Below are positions 1-8,095 of a stretch of DNA of 62,690 nucleotides, one piece after another. The position numbers were made by a program, and so were the translations under genes. The notes under the pieces are model-generated. The model saw nothing but the letters and a program-made list of their open reading frames with translations. It was not told the origin of the DNA and searched no databases. Every line of letters begins with the position of its first letter. The first letter of the stretch is position 1. Origin of the DNA: Frigoribacterium sp. CFBP 13712 (GTDB lineage Bacteria; Actinomycetota; Actinomycetes; Actinomycetales; Microbacteriaceae); contig NZ_JACYVH010000008.1 in the NCBI RefSeq assembly GCF_014842255.1, forward strand, positions 1-62,690, in the 5' to 3' direction.

Positions 1-2
1 TC

Positions 3-68
3 AGCACCGACGCCGTCCAGGACGAGATGCTCGTCGGCGTCGCGAAGATCACCGTCGCCACGGAATAA
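3..68 (+). CDS. C-terminal end of an unidentified gene (partial)
   Basis: The window opens inside a plus-strand frame that ends at a TAA at 66-68. The 21 visible residues end in AKITVATE. Codon use is GC3-rich, as in a real gene, and a strong hairpin follows, which fits the end of a transcription unit. The fragment is too short to name a family. It could also be chance, because one frame stays open this long easily in GC-rich DNA. Confidence 0.4.
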   Translation, partial: STDAVQDEMLVGVAKITVATE

Positions 69-94
69 CACCCTCTGGTGAATCCGTGACGACA

Positions 95-166
95 GCCGGC
101 CTCGCCCACCCGGGCGGGGCCGGTGTTCCCGGTGGGCCCCCTCTCGCACCTCGTGCGGGAGGGGGC
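95..166. terminator. Bidirectional terminator, two stacked hairpins
   Basis: The second hairpin (136-166) is a 14-bp stem with one G-T pair and a 3-nt loop, running from GCCCCCTC to GAGGGGGC. A weaker GC-rich stem lies at 95-123. They sit between the end of the plus-strand partial gene and the stop of the minus-strand transporter at 189, where a shared terminator is expected. There is no long T run, which is usual in high-GC actinobacteria. Confidence 0.75.
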
Positions 167-188
167 TTCTCCTATGCGCCCGCGGGGG

Positions 189-1673
189 TCATCTCACGAC
201 GTCGATGGACCCTGTGCTGAAGTCCTCTTCGATCTGCTCGAGAGAACGGCCGTTGGTCTCGGGGACGCGGGTCCCGGCGAAGACGAAGGAGGCGGCGTTC
301 AGCACGGCGAAGATGAAGAACGTCGTCGAGATGCCGATGCCCGCGACCAGGATCGGGAAGAGCAGGCTGACGGCGAAGTTCGTGAGCCAGAGCACGAGCG
401 CGGTGAGGCCCATCCCGATCCCGCGGAGCTTGAGCGGGAAGATCTCGCTGAGCATGAGCCACACGAGCGGCCCGATGGTGCCCTGCATGGTGCCGACGAA
501 GCCGATGATGAAGATCAGCACGACGATCGCACGGCCGAGGCCCTCCGGGATCAGCAGGGACGACAGGCCGATGAGCAGGTGGAAGACCGTCACGCCGGCG
601 AAGCCGAACATGAGCATGTTGCGTCGGCCGACCCTGTTGATGATGCGCAGGGCGACGAGCATGGCGACGACCGCGATCACACCGGCGCCGACGTTGGCGA
701 TGAGGGCGCCGTTCTGCGAGAAGCCCGACTGCTGCAGCACCTGGGTGCCGTAGTACATGATCGAGTTGATGCCGGTCAGCTGCTGGGCGACGGCCAGGCC
801 GATCCCGACGAGCAGGATCTTCCGGAGCCAGGGTTCGGCGACGAGGTCGGCGAGACGGGCTCGTCGGGCCTCCTTCTCCTCCTCGGCGAGTTCCCGGACC
901 TCGGCCATCTCGGCCACGGCGCGGTCCTCGGCGCGGATCTGCTTGAGGACTGCGAGGGCGTCGTCGTCTCGGCCCTTCGCGATGAGCCAGCGGGGGCTCT
1001 CGGGCACACGGAACATGCCGATGAAGAGCGCGATGGCGGGCAGCACGGCGACCGAGAGCATGTAGCGCCAGACGTCGTCGTGCTCGCCCCAGATGCTGCC
1101 GATGACGGCGTTGATCGTGAACGCGGCGAGCTGGCCCGAGACGATCATGAGCTCGTTGCGACTGACGAGTCCGCCGCGCTGCTCGGTCGGGGCCAGCTCG
1201 GCGAGGAAGACGGGGACCGTGACGGAGGCGCCGCCGACGGCGATCCCGAGGAAGAACCTCGCCCCGGTGAGGAACTCCCAGGTGGGGGCGAGGACGCACG
1301 CGAGGGCGGCGAAGAAGAACAGGATCGCCAACGTGTTGATGGTGGGCTTGCGGCCGAAGGCGTCCGAGATCCGCCCGATGAAGAACGCCCCGAGGGCGGC
1401 TCCGATCAGGATCGCCGACACCATGACGCCCTCGGTGGTGGGCGTGAGCCCGAGGCTCTCCTCCATCGAGTCGAGGGCGCCGTTGATGACACCGGTGTCG
1501 TAACCGAAGAGCAGCCCGCCGAACGTCGCGATGACCGCGACGGTGCCGAGTCGTCTGGTGTGGGGCCCGGAGACCAGAGCGGGGAGCGCTCGTCGGGGAG
1601 AGCTGCCGGATGCGTTAGTGACGGCGATTCCTTCGTTGAGTGCAGCGACTGCCGCACGCCCACGGTAGTGCAC
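189..1673 (-). CDS. MFS sugar porter (sugar/H+ symporter)
   Basis: Twelve-helix major facilitator of the sugar-porter family, which moves a monosaccharide across the cytoplasmic membrane with a proton. Family signatures are clear: FGGLLFGYDTGVINGAL in helix 1, GRISDAFGRKP in loop 2-3, PESPRWLIAKGR after helix 6, QQLTGINSIMYY in helix 7, and the C-terminal PETNGRSLEQIE. The frame is open to 1787, but that would run into the divergent SMR gene. GTG at 1673 is the last usable start before helix 1 and gives 494 aa, close to the usual length; the start is uncertain. The substrate cannot be read from the sequence. No sugar kinase or regulator adjoins it. Confidence 0.9.
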   Translation of the reverse strand: MHYRGRAAVAALNEGIAVTNASGSSPRRALPALVSGPHTRRLGTVAVIATFGGLLFGYDTGVINGALDSMEESLGLTPTTEGVMVSAILIGAALGAFFIGRISDAFGRKPTINTLAILFFFAALACVLAPTWEFLTGARFFLGIAVGGASVTVPVFLAELAPTEQRGGLVSRNELMIVSGQLAAFTINAVIGSIWGEHDDVWRYMLSVAVLPAIALFIGMFRVPESPRWLIAKGRDDDALAVLKQIRAEDRAVAEMAEVRELAEEEKEARRARLADLVAEPWLRKILLVGIGLAVAQQLTGINSIMYYGTQVLQQSGFSQNGALIANVGAGVIAVVAMLVALRIINRVGRRNMLMFGFAGVTVFHLLIGLSSLLIPEGLGRAIVVLIFIIGFVGTMQGTIGPLVWLMLSEIFPLKLRGIGMGLTALVLWLTNFAVSLLFPILVAGIGISTTFFIFAVLNAASFVFAGTRVPETNGRSLEQIEEDFSTGSIDVVR

Positions 1674-1710
1674 GGTGGTCTCTAAGCTCGATCGACGAAG
1701 GGACCGACTC

Positions 1711-2064
1711 ATGAACGAGACCACGAAGGGCTGGCTGCTCCTCGCAGCGGCGATCCTGTCCGAGGTGACCGCGTCGCTGTCGCTCAAAGCCGCCCTCGAG
1801 CAGCCCGCCTTCTACGCCGTGGTCGCCGTGGGCTACCTCGCCGCGTTCATCCTCCTGGCCCTGGTGCTCCGCACCGGGATGGCCCTCGGGGTCGCCTACG
1901 GCATCTGGGGTGCCAGCGGCGTCGCCCTGACGGCGGTCGCATCGAGTCTGTTCTTCGGCGAGCCGATCACCCTCCTGATGGGCATCGGCATCGTCGTCGT
2001 CATCGTCGGCGTCCTCTGCGTCGAGCTCGGCGCCCAGGCTGCGAAGAAGCCGGAGACCGACTGA
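1711..2064 (+). CDS. SMR family exporter, first subunit of a pair
   Basis: Small multidrug resistance protein of 117 aa with four predicted helices. The essential membrane glutamate of the family is present in helix 1 (AAILSEVTASLSLKAA). Start ATG 1711 has GAAGGGA 8 bases upstream. Its stop overlaps the next ATG by one base (TGATG), so the two SMR genes are translated together. Such pairs (EbrAB, YkkCD type) usually work as an antiparallel heterodimer that exports quaternary ammonium compounds or guanidinium-like cations. The actual substrate is not known. The divergent sugar porter is only about 37 bp away, so the promoters overlap. Confidence 0.92.
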   Translation: MNETTKGWLLLAAAILSEVTASLSLKAALEQPAFYAVVAVGYLAAFILLALVLRTGMALGVAYGIWGASGVALTAVASSLFFGEPITLLMGIGIVVVIVGVLCVELGAQAAKKPETD

Positions 2065-2381
2065 TGGCCTACCTGTTCCTCCTCCTCGCCATCGCCTTCG
2101 AGGTCGCCGGGACGACGTCCCTCCGCCTCGCCATCGACGACAGGCGCTGGTACGGCGGCGTCGCCGCCGGCTACGTCGTCGCCTTCTCCATGCTCGCCCT
2201 CGCCCTCGCTTGCGGCATCCCCCTCGGAGTCGCCTACGGCATCTGGGCCGCGGCAGGGGTCGCCGTCACCGCGATCATCTCGAGGTTCCTGTTCGAGGAG
2301 CCGCTGACCTGGCTGATGAGCCTCGGCATCGTCATCATCGTCGGCGGCGTGCTCCTCATCGAACTCGGCGCCAGCCACTGA
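2064..2381 (+). CDS. SMR family exporter, second subunit of a pair
   Basis: Second small multidrug resistance subunit, 105 aa, with four helices and the conserved glutamate in helix 1 (LAIAFEVAGTTSLRLA). The motif GVAYGIWAAAGVAVTA in helix 3 is nearly identical to that of the upstream partner, which shows that the two arose by duplication. The one-base stop/start overlap implies coupled, roughly equal synthesis, as expected for a heterodimer. A 118-bp gap follows before the next gene. Confidence 0.92.
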   Translation: MAYLFLLLAIAFEVAGTTSLRLAIDDRRWYGGVAAGYVVAFSMLALALACGIPLGVAYGIWAAAGVAVTAIISRFLFEEPLTWLMSLGIVIIVGGVLLIELGASH

Positions 2382-2499
2382 TCGTGCGTTCTGCACCGGG
2401 GATGCTCGGGCGGCGCTGGTATCGTCGGCTGATCGATGCACCCCGGGGGACGACCTCCGCGGGTCGGCAGCTCTCGGGGACGACCTCGCGGAGGTGACC

Positions 2500-3690
2500 A
2501 TGCCCCACACGACTCGTCCACACCCCTCGACAGAGGCACCGACGACGGCCCTCGGCGTCGTCCTCGCCCCCTCGACCCTCGTACCGCTGATCGCCGTGTG
2601 GCTCGTCGTCGCCGCCTCCGTCATCGTCGGACCGGGTCTGCTCCGCGACCCCGTCGCTCCCCCGGTGGCCGCGGTGTCGTTCGTCGTGATCCTCGCGGCG
2701 ATCGTGGTCGCGGCGTTCCGCGTCGTCCACGAGGCCGAGCACCTGGCGAGAGCCCTCGGAGAGCCCTTCGGCACCCTGATCCTGACCCTGTCGATCGTGA
2801 TCATCGAGGTCATCCTGATCGCCTCGGTCATGCTCGGGCCGGGTGAGTCGACGACCATCGCCCGCGACTCCCTCTTCGCCGTGATGATGATCATCATCAA
2901 CGGCGTGCTGGGTGCCGCCCTCCTGGTGGGCGGACTGCGGCACGGCCCCCAGCGCTACAACCGGGAGGGCACGTCGCAGTACCTCGGCATGATCGTCGTC
3001 TTCACGCTGCTCGCGCTCGTCCTGCCGAATGCGACCACCTCGGCCGCCGCCGGATCGTTCTCGGACGTGCAGGCGGTCGGCGTCGCCGTCCTGGCGGCCG
3101 CCGCCTACGCGATCTTCCTCGGCCTGCAGACCACGAAGAACCGCGAGCTGTTCACGCAGCCCTCCCCCACAGCGGCGACGATGTCGGAGGCGACGACGGG
3201 CGGCACGGGGAACGAGTCCGCGGCCCATCCGAGCAGATCCATCGTCATCACCCACTCGGCTCTGCTCGTCGTCACCGTCCTCCCCATCGTGCTGCTCTCG
3301 CACGATCTGGCCACTCTGCTCGACGTCGGGATCGCCCTCCTCGGCGCCCCCGCGACCCTGAGCGGCGTCCTGATCGCCCTCATCGTCTTCACTCCCGAGG
3401 CTGTGACGGCGATCCGCGCCTCCCTGGGGAACGAGACCCAGCGGACCATCAACCTGGGGCTCGGCGCCTTCGTCTCCACCGTCGGCCTGACCCTCCCCGC
3501 GGTGCTCGTCATCGGCCTGATCACCGGCGAGACGGTCGTCCTCGGCGAGTCGGCCGCGAACACGGTGCTCATCGCCGCGACGCTCGCGTTGAGCATCGTC
3601 ACCTTCACGTCGAAGCGCACCAACGCGCTGCACGGGGTCGCCCACCTCGTCCTGTTCGGCGTGTTCGCCCTGCTGATCTTCTCCCCGTGA
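2500..3690 (+). CDS. ChaA-type calcium (sodium)/proton antiporter
   Basis: Eleven-helix cation exchanger of the CaCA superfamily, ChaA branch, 396 aa. It should expel Ca2+ or Na+ in exchange for protons and so help in alkali or salt tolerance. Both inverted alpha repeats are visible: HEAEHLARALGEPFGTLIL plus the helix with IIEVILIA in the first half, and VFTPEAVTAIRASLGNETQ with LGLGAFVSTVGLTLP in the second. The acidic residues in these repeats are the cation ligands of the family. ATG 2500 is preferred to GTG 2494 because GGAGG lies 5 bases upstream of it. A GC hairpin follows the stop. Confidence 0.92.
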   Translation: MPHTTRPHPSTEAPTTALGVVLAPSTLVPLIAVWLVVAASVIVGPGLLRDPVAPPVAAVSFVVILAAIVVAAFRVVHEAEHLARALGEPFGTLILTLSIVIIEVILIASVMLGPGESTTIARDSLFAVMMIIINGVLGAALLVGGLRHGPQRYNREGTSQYLGMIVVFTLLALVLPNATTSAAAGSFSDVQAVGVAVLAAAAYAIFLGLQTTKNRELFTQPSPTAATMSEATTGGTGNESAAHPSRSIVITHSALLVVTVLPIVLLSHDLATLLDVGIALLGAPATLSGVLIALIVFTPEAVTAIRASLGNETQRTINLGLGAFVSTVGLTLPAVLVIGLITGETVVLGESAANTVLIAATLALSIVTFTSKRTNALHGVAHLVLFGVFALLIFSP

Positions 3691-3841
3691 CCAGGACGGG
3701 TCGTTCCCCAACTGGGGGTGCCCTGCCGCCCCCTCCGGCGGCTTAAAATACCGTGGGGGTCCGAGGCGTGCGAGGCCGCCGATACGACCCGCCGAGGTCG
3801 AGTTCTCCGGTCGCCCGACTACGAAGGAACAGAGATCCTCC

Positions 3842-5236
3842 TTGCTCGACTCCATCACTCTGCGGATCGCGTTCGGCGTCATCACCCTCACCCTGTTCCT
3901 GCTCTTCGCGTTCGTCACCTACCGCAGCACGCGATCCGCCTTCAGCTTCTGGTGGTGCGCGGCGCTCGTCCTCTTCATGGCCGGGTCCTTCGCCTATCTG
4001 CGAGACGGCACGGCCGACCAGGTGTGGGGCAACCCCCTCGGCAACGGCGTCGTCGTCGCCGGTGCCGCATCGGTCTGGATGGGCAGCAGATCCCTGCGGG
4101 GCCGACCGACGCCGTGGTGGCTCGTCGTCGCACCGGCGGCCTTCGTCACGTCCGTGTCGGCCTTCGACTCGCCGGCGACGAACGACTGGTCGGGCGGACC
4201 CTTCTATCTGGCCCTGATGGGCGCTCTCATCAGTCTCTCCACCCGCGAGATCGTGCTGCTCGACGCCCACCTGTCGCGAACCCGCTGGCCGCTCATCCTG
4301 GCCTCGGGGGCCCTCGGTCTCTACTACCTCGTCCGCTTCGGGGTCTTCCTGGCGGTCGGCCCGCGCAGCGACCTCTTCGTCACGTTCTTCGGAACCCCCT
4401 CGACGACGCTGATCACCCTCGTCCTCCTCGTCGTGGTGTCGTTCAGCATGGCGTCGCTCAGCGGCGAGCAGACCACCAAGGTGCTCGCCGCCCGCGCGGC
4501 CCGCTCGCGTCAGGAGCTGCTCGACGGCGGCGGGGTGCAGCGCCGGCTGCTGCCGCAGTCGACCCCCGATCTGCCGGGCTACGACGTCGCCGGCACCTGC
4601 ATCCCGAGCGGTGCGGTCAGCGGTGACTTCTTCGACTGGCAGCGGACACCGGACGGCCTCGTGGTCACCCTCGCCGACGTCATGGGCAAGGGGGTCGGCG
4701 CGGCGATGATCGCGGCGACCGTCCGGGCGTCGCTCCGCGCCGCGACCCCGTCTCACGAGCCCGGTCAGACGGTGTCCATCGTCGATCGCGCGGTCGAGAC
4801 GGATCTCGAGGCCGTCGACGCCTTCGTCACGCTGCTGCACCTGCAGCTCGACGCCGAGAGCGGCGTGGTGACGGCGGTCGACGCGGGTCACGGTCTGGGC
4901 GTCATCTGCCGAGCCGACGGCACCCGCGAGGTGATCGCCTCCGAGAACCTCCCGATGGGGGTCTTCGGCACGCAGACCTGGGTGACGACCACGGCGCGTC
5001 TCGATCCCGGCGATCTGCTGCTGATCTGCAGCGACGGGGTCCTCGACCTCTTCGACGACGACGTCTCGGCGCTCAGCAGGGCCGCCGACGTCGCGACCGC
5101 CGCCGAACCCACCGCGTCGGGCGCGGTGACGAGCATCACCCGTCTGGCCGCCGAGGGCGACTACCCCGACGACGTGACCGTGGTGGCGATCCGCCGCGAT
5201 CTCGTCAGCGCCTCGACCACCTCGCCCATCACCTGA
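3842..5236 (+). CDS. Membrane-anchored PP2C/SpoIIE-type serine phosphatase
   Basis: 464 aa. Residues 1-205 hold six or so hydrophobic segments; residues about 225-455 are a SpoIIE/RsbU phosphatase domain. The metal-binding aspartates are in SGDFFDW (about residues 260-266), VTLADVMGKGVG (about 277-288), and CSDGVLDLFDDD near the end. Such proteins dephosphorylate anti-anti-sigma factors and so relay an envelope signal to a sigma factor, but no anti-sigma partner is encoded in this window. The start is TTG 3842 with AAGGA rather far upstream, so it is uncertain. The last 76 nt overlap the 3' end of the opposing TetR gene. Confidence 0.88.
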   Translation: MLDSITLRIAFGVITLTLFLLFAFVTYRSTRSAFSFWWCAALVLFMAGSFAYLRDGTADQVWGNPLGNGVVVAGAASVWMGSRSLRGRPTPWWLVVAPAAFVTSVSAFDSPATNDWSGGPFYLALMGALISLSTREIVLLDAHLSRTRWPLILASGALGLYYLVRFGVFLAVGPRSDLFVTFFGTPSTTLITLVLLVVVSFSMASLSGEQTTKVLAARAARSRQELLDGGGVQRRLLPQSTPDLPGYDVAGTCIPSGAVSGDFFDWQRTPDGLVVTLADVMGKGVGAAMIAATVRASLRAATPSHEPGQTVSIVDRAVETDLEAVDAFVTLLHLQLDAESGVVTAVDAGHGLGVICRADGTREVIASENLPMGVFGTQTWVTTTARLDPGDLLLICSDGVLDLFDDDVSALSRAADVATAAEPTASGAVTSITRLAAEGDYPDDVTVVAIRRDLVSASTTSPIT

Positions 5237-5802
5237 CCCGGCGACACCTCGCCGGTGGCGGGCGAGTCGAAGGCCGACCCGAGGGCGATGTCGATCAGGA
5301 GGCGCGCGAGGGTGTCGGAGGTCAGTCCCGTGACCTGCACCGTGCCTCCGGCGAAGACCTGATCGATCAGCCCGCGCAGCTTCTCGAGCACGGCCCGACG
5401 CTGCTCGACGAAGACCGCCATGACCTGCTCGTCGGCGAGCGCCTGCGAACGGAACTCGGACATGAGCGCGAAGTCCTCGGCCGTGCCGGGGCCGTACGGC
5501 TCGAACGCCCGGCGCACCGCGTCGGGCAGCGAGGTCAGCTCGGTGCCGGGCAGCATCATGTCGTCGAGGGCCTTCAGCGCCCCGTCGGTCTCGCGGCGCA
5601 GCAGCTCGACCACGAGATCGGCCTTCGACGCGAAGTTCGAGTAGACGGCGCCCTTGCTGAAGCCGGCCTCGCGGGCCACCTCGTCGAGCGTGGTCGTGTG
5701 GACCCCGCCGGTCGAGAACAGCCGGGCCGCGGCCACCAGCAGCCGTTCTCGCACCTCCGCCTTGCGGGGCCGAGAACCGGGGGCGTCGGCGGTGCTCACC
5801 AT
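5161..5802 (-). CDS. TetR family transcriptional regulator
   Basis: 213 aa. The N-terminal helix-turn-helix is typical of TetR (RERLLVAAARLFSTGG, then LDEVAREAGFSKGAVYSNFASKADL at about residues 35-60). The remainder is a divergent ligand-binding domain. ATG 5802 is the first methionine before the DNA-binding domain; the frame upstream is not coding-like. The gene ends inside the PP2C gene on the other strand, overlapping it by 76 nt. No divergent target gene is present; the RpiR gene 56 bp upstream runs the same way. Its target is unknown. Confidence 0.88.
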   Translation of the reverse strand: MVSTADAPGSRPRKAEVRERLLVAAARLFSTGGVHTTTLDEVAREAGFSKGAVYSNFASKADLVVELLRRETDGALKALDDMMLPGTELTSLPDAVRRAFEPYGPGTAEDFALMSEFRSQALADEQVMAVFVEQRRAVLEKLRGLIDQVFAGGTVQVTGLTSDTLARLLIDIALGSAFDSPATGEVSPGQVMGEVVEALTRSRRIATTVTSSG

Positions 5803-5858
5803 GACTTCGACCCTAGGGGACTCTCCGTCGCCGCCGCTGCGACGCTGGCCGTCATCCG

Positions 5859-6800
5859 CTACTCGAGTTCGGCGAGGTCGCTGTAGAGCGACGTGATCTG
5901 ACCGACCCGCGTCCGCCCCGCCCGCGGATGCTCGGCGAGCACAGCGGAGGCGAGCAGCGCCGCGAGACTCATCGCCGCGGCGTAGCTGTCGAACGGCGAC
6001 TCGCTGTCGACCGGGCACTCGAGCCGCAGCGCACCGGGGGCGCGGGCCGTCACGTCGCCGATCAGCACCACGGGCACGCCCTGCCGCCCGAGGGCGCTGA
6101 CGAGCCCCGCGAAACCGGCCGGTCGCCGACGGAACCCGACGAGCACCACGACGTCGCGCTCGCCCAGCCCGGCGAGCTCTTCGCCGACCGACTGCCCGGG
6201 CTGCGGCGCGAGACGCACGTCGTCGCGCGCCTGCACGAGCTGCTGCCGCAGGTGCGAGGCGACCGGGTAGCTGTTGCGGAACCCCGCGACGACCACCCGG
6301 CGGGCCCCGGCGATCAGCGTCGCCGCCCGCTCGAGCCGCCCGTCGGCGAGACCGTCGAGCATGCGCTGGAGGTTGCGGTGCTCCGCCGCCGCGTGACGCA
6401 CGAGATCCGAGGAGGCGCTGGCCGACCCGACCGGGACCCCTCGGCTCCGTGCGGCCCTCGCCTGATCGCGGACCTCCTGCGCGTCGGTGAACCCGAGGCG
6501 CCGGAACAGCCGCGACACCGTCGCCTTCGACACCCCGCTCTGCTCGGCGATCTCGGTCGCCGTGTAGACGGCGAGGTCGTCGAGGTGATCGAGGATGAAG
6601 TCCGCCGCACGCTGCTCGCTCGGGCTCAGCGCACCGTAGCCCGAGTCGATGCGGTCGCGGATGCCCTCGGGGGCCGGGTCGGGGGCCGGGTCGAGCGACG
6701 AACCGGGGGCCGGGTCGGGGGCCGGGTCGGGGGCCGGCGACCCGGGGGCGGTGGCGGCGGGGTCGACCCGACCCGCGCCTCCTGCGGGGGCGTCGCTCAT
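5859..6800 (-). CDS. RpiR family regulator (HTH plus SIS domain), probable purine-catabolism regulator
   Basis: 313 aa. After a 45-residue Ala/Pro/Asp-rich repeat tail, an RpiR helix-turn-helix runs through YTATEIAEQSGVSKATVSRL, followed by a SIS sugar/ligand-binding domain (from about residue 150). It is the last gene of a five-gene minus-strand operon with acetamidase, amidase, pucG and the M20 hydrolase, and its ATG overlaps the M20 stop (ATGA). By position it is the best candidate for binding the paired operators at 12523-12570, with a purine-pathway ureide as ligand. That role is inferred. Known relatives control sugar-phosphate, but also ureide, pathways. Confidence 0.88.
   Translation of the reverse strand: MSDAPAGGAGRVDPAATAPGSPAPDPAPDPAPGSSLDPAPDPAPEGIRDRIDSGYGALSPSEQRAADFILDHLDDLAVYTATEIAEQSGVSKATVSRLFRRLGFTDAQEVRDQARAARSRGVPVGSASASSDLVRHAAAEHRNLQRMLDGLADGRLERAATLIAGARRVVVAGFRNSYPVASHLRQQLVQARDDVRLAPQPGQSVGEELAGLGERDVVVLVGFRRRPAGFAGLVSALGRQGVPVVLIGDVTARAPGALRLECPVDSESPFDSYAAAMSLAALLASAVLAEHPRAGRTRVGQITSLYSDLAELE
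6668..6742 (-). repeat. In-frame 12-nt tandem repeat in the rpiR N-terminus
   Basis: Imperfect tandem copies of GGGGCCGGGTCG encode the DPAP repeats of the RpiR N-terminal tail. The segment precedes the DNA-binding domain and is probably disordered. A copy of the dispersed AGGAGGCGCGGGTCG repeat lies next to it at 6769-6783. Confidence 0.8.
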
Positions 6801-8095
6801 GCGGTCGTCTCGGCGGAGACGTGCCGGGCGGCGAGTTCGCGGACGGCAGCCTCGAACGCGTCGAGCGCGACGGCGACGTCGGCCGCGCTGACGGTCTCGT
6901 CGGGGTGGTGGCTGATGCCGCCGTTGCCGCAGCGGACGAAGAGCATGGCCCAGTCGGTCAGGGCGTCGATCGCCATGGCGTCGTGCCCGGCCTTCGAGAA
7001 CAGGGTCATCGGATCGGCGTCGCCGGTCGCGACGATGCCGGTGCGCACCGCGTCGGCGAGCGCCGCCGACGCGACGACGGCCGATGCCGAGTGGGTCTCG
7101 TGGGCGGCGAAGACGAGCCCGCGTTCGGCGCAGGTGCGGGCTGCGGCGGCCTCGATGGCGGCCCAGACCTCGTCGCGCCGGTCGTCGTGCTCGGCCCTCA
7201 GATCGAGGCTGAACTCGACGAGCCCGGGGATCACGTTGACCCCGCCGGGGAACGCCTCGAGACGCCCGACGGTGGCGATGCAGCCGGCGTCGCGGGCGAT
7301 GCGCTCGACGGCGAGCACGACCTCGCTCGCCCCGGCCAGGGCGTCGTGCCGCCGGTGGAAGGGCACACCGCCGGCGTGCCCGGCGACTCCCGTCATGGTC
7401 AGCTCGAACCGGCGCGCACCGGCGATCGACGACACGACGGCGAGCGCCCGGTCGGCCTCTTCGAGGTACGGACCCTGTTCGATGTGGGTCTCGAGATACC
7501 CGACGACGGAGCCCCGAGGAGGCGCGGCGTCGCCCACGGCCTCGGGGTCGAGCCCGAACGCGACGAACGCGTCGCGCAGGCTCACGCCCTCCGAGTCGAC
7601 GAGCTGCCACCACGCGTCGTCCCAGGTGCCGGCGACGGCGCGCGATCCGAGCAGGGCCGTGCCGAAGCGGGTGCCCTCCTCGTCGCCGAACGCCAGCACC
7701 TCGACGGCGAAGGGCAGCCGGATGCCGGCGGCGCTGAGACGCTCGACGACCGCGATCGCGAGCAGCACGCCGAGCATGCCGTCGTAGCGCCCCGCGTCGG
7801 GCACCGTGTCGAGGTGCGAGCCGAGCAGCAGGGCGGGCGCCCCGGGCTCCCGGCCCTCGTAGCGGCCCCGCTGGTTGCCGGCGGCGTCGAGCCAGGTCGT
7901 CATGCCCGCCTGCTCCATCCACCGACCGGCGAGCTCGTTGACCCGCGCGTGCTCGGGGCTGAGGTAGACGCGGGTGAGACCGGTGCTGCTCGACGACACG
8001 GCGGCGAGCACGTCGCAGCGCTCGAGCACCGTGCGCGCGTCGGCGGCGATGCCGGAGGCGCGGGGCTGGGGTGCGGAGGCCTCTTCGGGACTCAC
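6797..8095 (-). CDS. M20 family amidohydrolase, probable allantoate amidohydrolase
   Basis: 432 aa zinc-dependent hydrolase of the allantoate amidohydrolase/N-carbamoyl amino acid hydrolase group. Metal ligands and active-site motifs are visible: GSHLDTVPDAGRYDG, FGDEEGTRFG, ETHIEQGPYLEE, and the C-terminal GHDAM. Allantoate amidohydrolase gives ureidoglycine, which is the substrate of the PucG-like enzyme encoded just upstream, so this role fits the neighbours. Start GTG 8095 overlaps the pucG stop (GTGA) and has AGGAGG seven bases upstream; that Shine-Dalgarno is itself part of a dispersed-repeat copy. A ureidoglycolate or carbamoyl amino acid hydrolase cannot be excluded. Confidence 0.88.
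   Translation of the reverse strand: MSPEEASAPQPRASGIAADARTVLERCDVLAAVSSSSTGLTRVYLSPEHARVNELAGRWMEQAGMTTWLDAAGNQRGRYEGREPGAPALLLGSHLDTVPDAGRYDGMLGVLLAIAVVERLSAAGIRLPFAVEVLAFGDEEGTRFGTALLGSRAVAGTWDDAWWQLVDSEGVSLRDAFVAFGLDPEAVGDAAPPRGSVVGYLETHIEQGPYLEEADRALAVVSSIAGARRFELTMTGVAGHAGGVPFHRRHDALAGASEVVLAVERIARDAGCIATVGRLEAFPGGVNVIPGLVEFSLDLRAEHDDRRDEVWAAIEAAAARTCAERGLVFAAHETHSASAVVASAALADAVRTGIVATGDADPMTLFSKAGHDAMAIDALTDWAMLFVRCGNGGISHHPDETVSAADVAVALDAFEAAVRELAARHVSAETTA

Noticed and set aside
1674-1787. Longer start of the sugar porter at 1787
   Set aside because: It would add 38 residues antisense to the SMR gene start with no Shine-Dalgarno and no similarity to sugar porter N-termini.
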